DNA of 64,000 bases from Planctomycetota bacterium (lineage in GTDB: Bacteria > Planctomycetota > UBA1135 > UBA2386), in NCBI GenBank assembly GCA_016716265.1, contig JADJWQ010000006.1:2631501-2695500 (forward strand). The letters are read 5' to 3'. Under the pieces are notes generated by a model, which had not been told where the DNA came from, searched no databases, and saw only the letters and a list, made by a program, of their open reading frames with translations. The translations under genes were made by a program, and so were the position numbers. This document shows positions 12,283 through 21,442 of the stretch, one piece after another (the stretch's first letter is position 1; each line of letters opens with the position of its first letter).

Positions 12283-13985
12283 CAGAACGACCCTCCGCTG
12301 TGGCAGGCCGAGTGACACGCGGAATGGCAGGCCGAGTGGCACGCCGAGTGACAGGCCGAGTGACACGCTGAATGGCACGCCGAGTGGCAGGCCGAGTGGC
12401 ACACGTTGACGGGCACCGAGTCGCCCAGGAACGCCTCGTACGACACGTGGTCGACCGCGACGTCGATGCCACGGGCGAAGCGGTCGGGTCGCAGCGAACG
12501 GTCGTAGTCGGTGTAGCCGTACTGCCAGAAGTACCAGTGATGCCAGCCGTGGTGCCGGTCGATGTAACGACGCGCGTCGTCGTCGGCGCGCGCCTCGTGC
12601 CCTTCGCGTGCGCGCTCCTCCCACACCGGGCCGATCTGCCCGCGCCAGTACTGCTTGGTTGCCTCGATATCGCAGTCCCAGGCCTTCTTCTGCACGTTCT
12701 CGACGACCATGTCGAGCAGGTCCTCGAGCTCGGCCCGGGAGAACGCGCCGTCGTCCTCCGCAGCCTGGATCATCGCGATCTCGTAGTTCTCGAGCTTCGC
12801 GCGGTCGTTCGGGTGTCGCTCGAGCACGCGGACGAGCAAGGGCTCCTCCCGCACCACCTCGAGGAAGCCGGCCTGCAGCAGTCGCTGCAGCATGACGCTC
12901 AGGATGCGCCGGTACGGAATCTCGAGGAAGAACGCGACCTCGATCGGCGTCAGGTCGGTGCAGACCTTGCCGGGCTTGCGGAAGGTCGACAGCACGAGCT
13001 TCGGCGGCGTCCAGTCGACGCTCGCCCAGCTCACGTCGTCGATCGTGGCCCGTGCGTGCCGCGTCTCGCGGTGCTTGCTCCGGACGAGGAGCACGAACGC
13101 CCCGACCACGATGCCGCCGAGCAGGGCGGCCAGCGCGCGCGTGGTCGCGCGATCTTCGACCGGTTCACGCGTCGGCGGGCGCGGCGGGCGCGGCGCAGCG
13201 GGCTGGATCGGTCCGCGGACCGGTGCACGGGCCGGCGCCGGGCCGGCCGCGCCGGCGGCGCGCGTCCACGTCGCGGGCTCGAACACCGACGCCCGCACGT
13301 ACTGCTGGATGTCGAACCGCGCGTCCTTGGCGAGGTTCTCCTGGTGCAGGAGCACCTCGAAACGACCGTCTTCCGCCGTTCGGTAGTCGATCCGGTAGCG
13401 GTCGTTCATGAACTTCTCGGTGCGGAAGTGCAGCCCGTCGAGGAACGCGGGAGACCGCGGATCGCCGATCACCTCGGTCGGATAGCGCACGCGCACCGTG
13501 GCGTGCTGTAGCGCGTGATCCCAGGTCGACGGCGCCCAGTGGAACACCGCCAGCTCGGTGCCATCCGCGTCGGTCGTCCGCGCCAGGAAGCCGTGCGCCG
13601 CGAAGTCGGTCGCGAAGCGGAACCGGAAGATCACCTCGCCCTCGCGCACTCCGGCGCCGCCGGCCAGCTCGATGGTCTGCCGGCCGTTCCGATTACCCCG
13701 GATCAGGCGGTACTCGAGGCCGGAGGTCGTCGTCGCGCGCCCGAACCCGTCGTCCCAAACCGGCGCCAGCGAGTCGATCTGCGGCCCCGCGAACCAGAAC
13801 CCGTGCAGCTCGCCGGTCGCCGCGTAGCACACGGTGTAGGTGACCGACGAGCGGCCGTCGGTGCCGACGTCGACGTCGACCTCGCACCACACCGGATGGC
13901 CCTGCTGCGCCGGCAGCCGCCCGCCGGAAAGGCCGAGAGCGACGATGGCGATGCCAGCCCGGAGAACGCTGCCCGAGGACCCCAT
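12282..13985 (-). CDS. Membrane protein with a C-terminal (CHSA)n tail, putative radical SAM substrate
   Basis: The protein is 567 residues. Residues 1-27 form an export signal ending RLPAQQ. An extracytoplasmic beta-rich domain (about 30-235) follows, reminiscent of DUF2207 proteins, then a proline/arginine-rich linker (about 240-275), a single membrane helix (about 283-302, ALAALLGGIVVGAFVLLV) and a cytoplasmic part. That part holds a winged-helix-like region (LTPIEVAFFLEIPYRRILSVMLQRL) and a basic/aromatic stretch (RHHGWHHWYFWQYGY). The end is nine CHS units, eight of them complete CHSA, at residues 529-563, followed by GGSF. By this topology the tail faces the cytoplasm, where the downstream radical SAM enzyme would act. 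The gene opens a three-gene operon with overlapping start and stop codons. The function is unknown. Confidence 0.85.
   Translation of the reverse strand: MGSSGSVLRAGIAIVALGLSGGRLPAQQGHPVWCEVDVDVGTDGRSSVTYTVCYAATGELHGFWFAGPQIDSLAPVWDDGFGRATTTSGLEYRLIRGNRNGRQTIELAGGAGVREGEVIFRFRFATDFAAHGFLARTTDADGTELAVFHWAPSTWDHALQHATVRVRYPTEVIGDPRSPAFLDGLHFRTEKFMNDRYRIDYRTAEDGRFEVLLHQENLAKDARFDIQQYVRASVFEPATWTRAAGAAGPAPARAPVRGPIQPAAPRPPRPPTREPVEDRATTRALAALLGGIVVGAFVLLVRSKHRETRHARATIDDVSWASVDWTPPKLVLSTFRKPGKVCTDLTPIEVAFFLEIPYRRILSVMLQRLLQAGFLEVVREEPLLVRVLERHPNDRAKLENYEIAMIQAAEDDGAFSRAELEDLLDMVVENVQKKAWDCDIEATKQYWRGQIGPVWEERAREGHEARADDDARRYIDRHHGWHHWYFWQYGYTDYDRSLRPDRFARGIDVAVDHVSYEAFLGDSVPVNVCHSACHSACHSACHSACHSACHSACHSACHSACHSGGSF
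12297..12401 (-). repeat. 12-bp coding repeat, nine units, encoding the CHSA tail
   Basis: There are nine units of Cys-His-Ser(-Ala), 105 bp. Synonymous codons vary freely: Cys TGC/TGT, His CAC/CAT, Ser TCG/TCA/TCC/AGC, Ala GCC/GCG. That pattern argues for selection on the peptide, not a recent slippage expansion. Confidence 0.9.
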
Positions 13986-14036
13986 GCGGCGAAGAACCCC
14001 GCCGCGCCGCCCGTGTTTCTCGAGGTTCGGCCGGCT

Positions 14037-16265
14037 TCAGTAGTCGAGCCGCGCGTGCAGCTGCGGCGTGGCTCCCCAGCCCGCGATGCAGCTCGCGGTC
14101 AGCGACGGCTCGTTGACCAGCCACTGGAACGTCACGCGCGCGCCGATCATCGTCAGCAGGCACGGCACCTCGAACACGTACGAGGCGGAGCCGAGCACGA
14201 TCGGGCTGCCGCTGATCAACACCGGTTGCGTGATGACGCAGGCGCCGCACGGGATGTCGAGCCCCGGCACACCGACCAGGGCGAGCGCGATGTTGCCGGT
14301 CGAACCGCTCAGCGTGACGCGGAAGTCCCGGTTGCCGATCGCGAACGGGCCGTCCGTCCCGATCGTCCCCACCGTCCGAGCCGAGCCGCACTGACCACCG
14401 GCGGTCACGATCGAACCACCCGCGCCGAACGCCGAGAAGCGCGTTGCCAGGATCCCCTGGTCTTGCCCGACAAGTCCGGTTTGGGTGAACAGCAGCAGCG
14501 CATCGTTCGAGCTCGCTCCGGATGACCGCTGCGACGCGATGCATGCTCCGCTCACGGCGATTCCAAACGGACCGACGGGCGTGATCGTGATCGGGAGACC
14601 ACACGGCATGCAGCGCGGATCGAGCTCCCGCCCCTCGATGCGCGCGGTGCTCGAGGTGGCGACCAAGAAGAATACGCCATACTTCGAGCCGAGCCATCCG
14701 ACCGAAGGATAACGCTCCGAGTAGGTCGGATCGGTAGCGATCGCGAGAACGGGGCTCGCGGTCACCGGTGGGCGACCAGGGTCCGCGAAGACCAGCCGTC
14801 CGTACAGATTATAGTCGCCGGTGCCGTCATCGCGCTTCGCCCACAGGACGAGGCCGCCACTGGTGGAGGATTCCACCGAGACCTCGTAGAAGATGCGATT
14901 GACGCTCGTGAACGAATCGAGGTAGAGCGGGTTGGAGACAGGAGCGCCCCGTGCGTCCACCTCGATGACGACTACGGCCGACTGCAGGAAGTTGAACTGA
15001 CTCCAGGCGATCAGCGCCCGATCACGGTCGTATCCCACATCGACGTCCAGATAATCGAGAGCTCCGCTCGCGAGGATGCTGGTCTGCCAAGGAACCGGCG
15101 CGGACAGACCGACCGTGACCGCGGTGCTGTAGACTCCCATCGCCTGGCCCGTGGTGGGATTCTTGGGGATCCACGCAACGCGGGCCCGATCGGATTGCGG
15201 GTCGCCACCCGCAGCCAGCTGGAGGATCGGCGAGAGCGACAGCGTCACCTGACCCGAACGCAAAGGTGATCTGGGATCGACGGACTGGCAGTACAGCCCG
15301 GTGTCGCCGCCGTACACGACCAGGAATCTGCTGTATGCGGCGACGTACACCACCTGCACGACGGGGGAAGCGTTCGGTCCGAACTGGGCAAGCCGGATCG
15401 GTGACCCTGCCGACTGGCCGGTCCAGTCCAGCTTCATGATCCAGACCTCCGGGTTCTGGCCAAGGAACGGATTCCCCGAACGCGTCCACCCAACGAGGTA
15501 GTTGTTTCCCGACGGCGCGTAGGCGCAGTCGATTTCCGCGGGCGCGTAGCCGGGGTTGATCGACGTCACGATCGAGCCGACCAGCGGATCGAGCGTCAGG
15601 GGGTAGCTCGCCGCGTCGACGAAGCTCCCTGGCAGCTCGAGCCGCAGCGTCCGACCGTCGAGCCGCAGGAGGCCCGCGACCGACGCGCCCTGGGCGTCGA
15701 CCCCGGTGACCGCGCCGATCGACACACCGCCACCGTCCTCACCGCGGAGCTGCAGCGTCCCGTCCGTGGCGAGCTCGGTCTGGAGCTCGGTGTGCAGCGA
15801 CGCCTCGACGATCAGGTCGCCGGAGCCCGCGGGCCGTTGCTCGAACACCAGCGTCCACTCGAGCCCGTCCGGCCGCACTTCGAAGCACTCGCGCACGCCT
15901 TCCGTGCGCTCGAACACCGCGCACGCACCGTCCTCGGCCGGCTCGACGCCGGCCGGCACCCCGGCGACCCGCGTGCCGTCCGCTCGCCGGATCTCACCCA
16001 GCTCGATGTCGAGCGCCGCGCTGCGGCCGCCATCGACGCCGGCCGACGCAAACGCCACGACGCCCGCGCCGAACCTGGCGGCGTAGTCCTGGCCGCGGGC
16101 AGTCAGCGCGCCGGCCGGATTCCGCTCGAGCGTCACCGGCGGCACCCAGGATCCGTTGATCCGGACCGGGTCGAGCGCACGCTGCGCGAGCGCGGGGCAG
16201 GTCAGCAGAAGGATCGTCAACGCGATGGCATCGCGCTGAACCGTGCGATGGGGAGATCTGGCCAT
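14037..16265 (-). CDS. Large secreted protein with planctomycete C-terminal domain
   Basis: The 742-residue protein starts at ATG 16265 with a cleavable export signal (about residues 1-28, AIALTILLLTCPALAQ). The N-terminal 200 residues are beta-rich and end in YPLTLDPLVGSIVTS, a segment I associate with planctomycete surface proteins. The middle is a beta-propeller-like region with repeated short strands (NNYLVGWTRSG, RARVAWIPK, RALIAWSQF, GGLVLWAKRDD). The last ~110 residues (from GQCGSARTVGTIGTDGPFAIG) correspond to the C-terminal domain shared with the proteins encoded at 16530 and 21443. There is no enzyme motif. It is probably an exported, surface-attached or secreted binding protein. 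The codons before 16265 (up to 16328) add an arginine-rich stretch and were left out. Confidence 0.8.
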   Translation of the reverse strand: MARSPHRTVQRDAIALTILLLTCPALAQRALDPVRINGSWVPPVTLERNPAGALTARGQDYAARFGAGVVAFASAGVDGGRSAALDIELGEIRRADGTRVAGVPAGVEPAEDGACAVFERTEGVRECFEVRPDGLEWTLVFEQRPAGSGDLIVEASLHTELQTELATDGTLQLRGEDGGGVSIGAVTGVDAQGASVAGLLRLDGRTLRLELPGSFVDAASYPLTLDPLVGSIVTSINPGYAPAEIDCAYAPSGNNYLVGWTRSGNPFLGQNPEVWIMKLDWTGQSAGSPIRLAQFGPNASPVVQVVYVAAYSRFLVVYGGDTGLYCQSVDPRSPLRSGQVTLSLSPILQLAAGGDPQSDRARVAWIPKNPTTGQAMGVYSTAVTVGLSAPVPWQTSILASGALDYLDVDVGYDRDRALIAWSQFNFLQSAVVVIEVDARGAPVSNPLYLDSFTSVNRIFYEVSVESSTSGGLVLWAKRDDGTGDYNLYGRLVFADPGRPPVTASPVLAIATDPTYSERYPSVGWLGSKYGVFFLVATSSTARIEGRELDPRCMPCGLPITITPVGPFGIAVSGACIASQRSSGASSNDALLLFTQTGLVGQDQGILATRFSAFGAGGSIVTAGGQCGSARTVGTIGTDGPFAIGNRDFRVTLSGSTGNIALALVGVPGLDIPCGACVITQPVLISGSPIVLGSASYVFEVPCLLTMIGARVTFQWLVNEPSLTASCIAGWGATPQLHARLDY

Positions 16266-16529
16266 GGCAGCTTCGTCGAGGGAGTCGAGACCGCGCTCCC
16301 GCCGCGCGCCGGGACCGGGCCGAGCCAACGGCTCCGACCGGTCCCATCAGCGCTACGTGCGGTCGCGCGAGGTCCCAGCGCGGCAGCGCCGCCGATCCGT
16401 CATCCCGTCCGCAAGTTTTTCCTCCTGACGACCGCCGACCGGGCCGGGTCGCCGCGAGGCCCTCACCTCCCACGATCCCGTGAGGGTGGCGCGACCCGGA
16501 GCGCGTGTGCCCCGGCGGAGCACGTCGAG

Positions 16530-19500
16530 ATGACCATCACCCCGCCCCCACCGCAGAGCCGCTGGCTAACCGCCGCCCTCGCAGCGAGCTGTGTCGCGCT
16601 CGCCCCCGCCCAGTCGATCGTCCGCGACATCCGCACCACGCCGGGCCCGCTCGTTCCGCAAAGCAACCCGGGCGAGTTCGTCGCGCTCGGGTCCATCGCG
16701 GTGTTCGTCGCGACCAGCGAGTACGGCACCGAGCTGTGGCGGACCGACGGCACCGATGCCGGCACCTACGTGCTGCGCGACATCGAGCCGGGTCCTGGCT
16801 CGTCGAACCCGCGCGACCTCCGCCGCGTCGGGAATCGCGTGTTCTTCAGCGCCGAGGTCCAGGGCCTCGGCCGCGAGCCATGGAGCACCGACGGCACGCC
16901 GGCGGGCACCGTGCTGCTCGGCGACCTGCAGCCTGGCGCGGGAACCTCGCAGCCGACCCCGGCAATCGAGTTCCGCGGTCGCGCGGTGTTCGCCGCCCTC
17001 GACGGCGTGCACGGCTTCGAGTACCGGATCAGCGACGGCACGCCCGCCGGGACCTCGCTGATGTTCGACCTCGTGCCCGGCAACGGCAGCGGCGCATCGG
17101 CCTCGTTCTGCGCACTCGGCGACCGCCTGATCCTCAGCGCGGGGCTGCCGGGCGTCGGCCAGGAGCTGCTCAGCTCCGACGGCACGCTCGCCGGCACGTC
17201 CGTGCTGTTCGACATCCAGCCCGGCCCGAGCGCGAGTCGGCCGGCGGCATTGACCGTCGCCGGCGATCGCGTGTTCTTCGTGGCCACGACGCCCGACGCG
17301 CTCGGCGTCGAGCTCTACGTGACCGACGGCACGCCTGCTGGCTCCCGCTTCATCGCCGACGTGCGTCCGGGCGGAGCGAGCCCGGGCATCACCGCGATGA
17401 CAGCACTCGGCCGCGGCGTCGTGTTCGCGGCCGACGACGGCACCCACGGCGTCGAGCCCTGGTTCTCCGACGGCACTGCCGCGGGCAGCTTGCTGCTGGC
17501 CGACCTCGAGCCCGGCAGCGGCAGCAGCAACCCGGAGCAGCTCGTGGCGATCGCGGCCGGCCGCGCGGTGTTCCGCGCGACGACGACCGCCACCGGCGGC
17601 GAGCTGTTCGCGACCGACGGCACGCCGCAGGGCACCGCTCTCGTCGCCGACCTCCTGGCCGGCCGCGGTGGCTCGAGTCCCTCCGCGCTGGTCCCCGCGC
17701 TGGGCGGCGCCGTGTTCGCCGCCGCGGACACCGCGGCCGGCATCGAGCCATGGTTCACCGACGGCACCGCTGCGGGAACGCGCCGGATCGTCGACCTGCG
17801 GCCGGGGACGTCCGGCAGCGCACCGACCGCGTTCGCCCCGGCACTCGGCGGCGTCGTGTTCCGGGCGGTCGCGCCGGACGGCGGCACCGAGCCGTTCTTC
17901 ACCGACGGCACCACCGCCGGCACGCGGATGATCGCCGACGCCTACGCGCGCGTCGGCAATGGCGACCCGGTGCTGCTCGGCGCGGCCGCCGGCGACCGCC
18001 TGCTGTTCGAGGTCGTCGACGAGACCGGCAGCCGCCAGGTGTGGAGCACCGACGGCACCGGTCCCGGCACGTTCGCCATCTCGATGCCGCCCGGCAGTCC
18101 GCAGGTCGCCAGCTCCAAGCCAGTGACGTTCCGCAACGAGCTGTGGATGGGCTGGACCAGCAACCAGGGCGGCCGCGAGCTGTGGGCGAGCGACGGCACC
18201 GTGGCCGGGACGCGGCGCATGGTCGACGTCTGGGTCGGGCCGAGCTCGTCGGAGGTGTCGGCGCTGCGCACGGCGGGCGACCGCTTGTGGTTCCAGGCGC
18301 GCGACGGCCTGCTGCCGGGCTACGGACCGTTCGTGTCCGACGGCACGCAGGCCGGCACGACGCGCATCGGTCCGCTGTCCGGCCCGGAGGTGCTGACCGC
18401 GGCCGAGGAGTTCACCGCCTTCGCCGGTCGCGTCGTGTTCCGCGGCACCGACAATGCAATGGGCCCCGAGCTGTGGCAGAGCGACGGCACGCAGGCCGGA
18501 ACGGTGCGCTGCTTCGACCTGGTGCCCGGCTACTTCGGCTCGAGCCCGGGCTCGTTCGCGGTGCTCGGCGGGCAGCTCCTGTTCGCCGCGCGCGACAACA
18601 GCGTGTCGACCGAGCTGTTCGCCTGGGACGGCGTCGCGAGCCTGCCGACGCTGGTCCGCGACATCTTGCCGGGCAGCGGCAGCTCCGAGCTCGCCGAGCT
18701 GACACCGGTGCTCGACCGCGTCGTGTTCCGCGCGCGCACGCTCACGGACGGCGAAGAGCTGTGGGTGACCGATGGAACGACCGCCGGCACGGTCCTGATC
18801 GCGGATCTCGCGCCGGGCAGCGCGAGCTCTCGTCCGCGCGAGCTGACGCGCTCGGGAGCACGCGTGTTCTTCTTCGCGGACGACGGCCGGAGCGGCGTCG
18901 AGCTGTTCGTGACCGACGGCACGCCGCAGGGCACGTCGCAAGTCGTCGATCTGTGGCCCGGCCTCGCGTCGGGCGTGCGCACCGGCTCGCTGACGCCGGT
19001 CGGCGACACCGGGCTGGTCGCGTTCGCCGGCACCGACGGCGTGAGCGGGTTGCAGGTGTGGCTGTCCGACGGCACCGCCGCCGGCACGCGCGCGGTCGGC
19101 CCGGTGCGCCCGCGGCCCGGTGCCGGCTTCGCGTGGATCGGTCAGCTGCGCGCGGTCGGCGCGTGGCTCCTGTTCACCGCCGACGACGGCATCCACGGCC
19201 GCGAGCTGTGGCGCATGTCGTTGACCGGCCAATCGGTCGCCGCCGCACGCAACTTCGGCGTCGGCTGCGTCGGCTCGACCGGCACCGACCCGCGGATCGG
19301 AGCGGTCGCGACGCCGACGGTCGGCGAGGCCGGCTTCGGCGTCACGCTCGACCGCGCGCTGCCGAATGCACCCGCCGTCCTGAACGGCGCCGTCGCCGCC
19401 GGCGCGCTGCCGATCGGCACATGCACGCTGCTGGTCGCGCCGCCGGTCCTGCCGCTCGCGACGGTCGCGACCGACGGCTCCGGCCGCGCGCTGTTCGCAT

Positions 19501-19631
19501 TGCCGATCCCGAACGACCCCGCACTGCTCGGCGGGACGTTCCACGCGCAGTGGATCGTCGCCGATCCGGGTGGCCCGCTGTTCGGCGTCGCGACATTGAG
19601 CGACGGACTGCAGGTGCTGATCGGGCGCTGA
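16530..19631 (+). CDS. Secreted repeat protein with about 16 DGTxAGT repeats
   Basis: The 1033-residue exported protein (signal about residues 1-28, ending LAPAQS) starts at ATG 16530. The body is a tandem array of ~50-residue units, each with a [ST]DGTxAGT turn (TDGTDAGT, SDGTPAGT, TDGTTAGT and variants). Each turn is followed by a hydrophobic strand, a PGxGSSxP loop and a VFFxA strand; I count about 16 recognisable turns. Such ELWxTDGTxAGT arrays are predicted beta-propeller-like folds. The final ~115 residues (from NFGVGCVGSTGTD) form the domain shared with the neighbouring secreted proteins. It is divergent from the gene ending at 14037. The role is probably extracellular binding; no catalytic residues are evident. 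The long antisense frame over it is a GC-codon artefact. Confidence 0.85.
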   Translation: MTITPPPPQSRWLTAALAASCVALAPAQSIVRDIRTTPGPLVPQSNPGEFVALGSIAVFVATSEYGTELWRTDGTDAGTYVLRDIEPGPGSSNPRDLRRVGNRVFFSAEVQGLGREPWSTDGTPAGTVLLGDLQPGAGTSQPTPAIEFRGRAVFAALDGVHGFEYRISDGTPAGTSLMFDLVPGNGSGASASFCALGDRLILSAGLPGVGQELLSSDGTLAGTSVLFDIQPGPSASRPAALTVAGDRVFFVATTPDALGVELYVTDGTPAGSRFIADVRPGGASPGITAMTALGRGVVFAADDGTHGVEPWFSDGTAAGSLLLADLEPGSGSSNPEQLVAIAAGRAVFRATTTATGGELFATDGTPQGTALVADLLAGRGGSSPSALVPALGGAVFAAADTAAGIEPWFTDGTAAGTRRIVDLRPGTSGSAPTAFAPALGGVVFRAVAPDGGTEPFFTDGTTAGTRMIADAYARVGNGDPVLLGAAAGDRLLFEVVDETGSRQVWSTDGTGPGTFAISMPPGSPQVASSKPVTFRNELWMGWTSNQGGRELWASDGTVAGTRRMVDVWVGPSSSEVSALRTAGDRLWFQARDGLLPGYGPFVSDGTQAGTTRIGPLSGPEVLTAAEEFTAFAGRVVFRGTDNAMGPELWQSDGTQAGTVRCFDLVPGYFGSSPGSFAVLGGQLLFAARDNSVSTELFAWDGVASLPTLVRDILPGSGSSELAELTPVLDRVVFRARTLTDGEELWVTDGTTAGTVLIADLAPGSASSRPRELTRSGARVFFFADDGRSGVELFVTDGTPQGTSQVVDLWPGLASGVRTGSLTPVGDTGLVAFAGTDGVSGLQVWLSDGTAAGTRAVGPVRPRPGAGFAWIGQLRAVGAWLLFTADDGIHGRELWRMSLTGQSVAAARNFGVGCVGSTGTDPRIGAVATPTVGEAGFGVTLDRALPNAPAVLNGAVAAGALPIGTCTLLVAPPVLPLATVATDGSGRALFALPIPNDPALLGGTFHAQWIVADPGGPLFGVATLSDGLQVLIGR

Positions 19632-19677
19632 GCGGACGCCGGGCCCGGCTGATCGACGGGGTCCCGCCGCGAGATGG

Positions 19678-21378
19678 CTATCTCCCGTCGCCGCTCACGA
19701 ACGGCGCCACCAGCTCCGCCATGAGCGCATACCCGCGATCGGTGCAGTGGATCTCGTCGACGAACCAGTCCGACCAGGCCGTCGTGGCGAGCTCGCGCTC
19801 GAAGCGCGCGTGCATGCTGACGAACGGGACGCGCAGCTCCGCGGCGAGCGCGGCCACCACGTCCTCGTGGCGCGGCATCGCGAACGGGTAGCCGAGCAGG
19901 ACCACGCGCGCGCCGGCGGCGCGCCCGAGCCCGACGATCATCCGCAGATGACCATCGAGGACACGGAACACGTCGTCCTCGCCCGCAGTCGCGCGGCGCA
20001 GGTCCTGGCCGAGCGCGGCGCGGATCGGCGCCGCCACCGGCGCCCGGTCGACGGCACGCTGCAGCGCCGTCACGTCGGCACCGGCCGCCACCGCGCGGCG
20101 CAGCGCGGCGAGCACCTCGTCCTGCCCGGCGCCGTGCTCACGCGCGCTTGCGGCGTCCGCGATCGCGCCAGCGGGGTCGAGCGGTGCCTCGGCGACCGCG
20201 CGCTCGAGCAGCAGCAACGCACGGGTCCACGCCGAGCCCTCGGCGGCGATGGCGGGGCCGAGCGCCGCGGCCGTCGCGCTGCGCGCCGCCGGGTCGGGAT
20301 CCGTATCGACCACGATGCGCCAGCAGCCGACCGACCCGGGCCTGCTCGCCACGACCTCCCGCGCGACGCGCCGGGCCCCAGTGCTCGAGCCGGTCCAGGA
20401 CTCCGCGATCGCGAGCTGCTCCCCCACCTCCGGATCGGCCCCCGATGCGTACGCCGTCCGCAATGCCGTGACGTGCACGTCGGCTGCATCGCGGTCGCCG
20501 CGGTCCGCGCGGATCATCGCCAGTCGCGCATGCGCGCGCGCCGCGTCGGCGCCGTCGAGCGCCGCCTCGAGCCGGGCGACCGCCTCGTCGACACGGCCGT
20601 CGTCGAGCAGGTCCTCGGCGGCCTCGAGACCCGAGCTGTCCTGGGCCAGCCCCCGCCGGGCACGCTTCAGCGCCGGCCAGCCGACGATGCCGAACCACAG
20701 CTCGCCGGCGGCCATCCGCCAACGCACGGGCACGACCTCGCCGTCCGGACGCGTGACGAGGATGCGATCGCCGGCGAGCGTCCACGGCATCGGTAGCCCA
20801 CCGATCACGGCCGTGCCGTCCGGGCCGAAGTAGAAGTCCTGCGCGCCGACGTGCCAGGCACCGACGAACGGCGTCGCGCTCGCGCGCTCGGCCGGCGCAC
20901 CCTGGAGCTGTCCTTCGACGTCGGCGGACAGCAGCGCCAGGAGGCGCCGCGTGCGCCACCGGAGCGGGAAGGCATCGCCGCCGAGCGCAGGCGGGGCCGA
21001 CGGCAGGGGCCGGCTCCACCCGTCGTTCCAGCCGACGAGCACGCACAGCACGTCGGGGCGCAGCGACGCGAGCTGGTCGGGCAGCCGTCGCAACACGTCG
21101 GCCGAGTTCTGGCCGGGCCAGGCGCCGCCGACGACGCTCGTGTCGCCGCCGCGATCGCTCAGCAGTCGGCCGAGACAGGCCGGCCAGGCCCGGTCGCGCG
21201 AGGTCGCGCCGAGGCCGTAGGTCAACGAGTCGCCGACACAGAGCACGACGCGGCCTGCCGGTCGCGTCGCTTCGCGCTCCCGGCTCCACTGCACGTAGGC
21301 GAGCACCTGGAGCGCCGCCTCGAGCACGACGAGCGTCGCCGCGACGCAGACGAGGATCGCTACCGCACGGCGTCGCAT
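19678..21378 (-). CDS. Membrane-anchored SGNH/GDSL hydrolase with internal helical repeat insert
   Basis: The 566-residue protein has an N-terminal signal anchor (AVAILVCVAATLVVLEAALQVL). SGNH blocks are visible: VVLCVGDSLTYG with the nucleophile serine, the block II glycine in VGGAWPGQNS, block III in VLVGWNDGW, and the C-terminal DEIHCTDRGY with the Asp-x2-His pair. The catalytic set is therefore complete, but blocks III and V are separated by roughly 350 residues. These hold an alanine-rich TPR-like stretch (DGRVDEAVARLEAALDGAD, GDRDAADVHVTALRTAY), much longer than in ordinary esterases. It probably removes acyl groups from a carbohydrate or lipid at the cell envelope. It lies 64 bp downstream of the secreted-protein gene ending at 21443, on the same strand. 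Confidence 0.85.
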   Translation of the reverse strand: MRRRAVAILVCVAATLVVLEAALQVLAYVQWSREREATRPAGRVVLCVGDSLTYGLGATSRDRAWPACLGRLLSDRGGDTSVVGGAWPGQNSADVLRRLPDQLASLRPDVLCVLVGWNDGWSRPLPSAPPALGGDAFPLRWRTRRLLALLSADVEGQLQGAPAERASATPFVGAWHVGAQDFYFGPDGTAVIGGLPMPWTLAGDRILVTRPDGEVVPVRWRMAAGELWFGIVGWPALKRARRGLAQDSSGLEAAEDLLDDGRVDEAVARLEAALDGADAARAHARLAMIRADRGDRDAADVHVTALRTAYASGADPEVGEQLAIAESWTGSSTGARRVAREVVASRPGSVGCWRIVVDTDPDPAARSATAAALGPAIAAEGSAWTRALLLLERAVAEAPLDPAGAIADAASAREHGAGQDEVLAALRRAVAAGADVTALQRAVDRAPVAAPIRAALGQDLRRATAGEDDVFRVLDGHLRMIVGLGRAAGARVVLLGYPFAMPRHEDVVAALAAELRVPFVSMHARFERELATTAWSDWFVDEIHCTDRGYALMAELVAPFVSGDGR

Positions 21379-21442
21379 CGACAGACGGAGCGCTCGAGGA
21401 TCGACTGCGTGACGCCGGATCGACAGGCCGCGGGACGGCCGA

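Noticed and set aside
12297..12401. CHSA repeat as slippage-type microsatellite or CRISPR
   Set aside because: The units are 12 bp with varied synonymous codons and no spacers, and they are in frame at the end of a real gene.
12283..12624. Extended N-terminus of the radical SAM protein
   Set aside because: It reads antisense of the repeat tail of the upstream gene. The ATG at 12282 in the TGATG overlap gives the PqqD-like start.
16566..19544. Minus-strand frame of about 990 codons over the repeat protein
   Set aside because: It is low-complexity and arginine-rich without motifs; the plus strand has signal peptide, repeats and conserved tail.
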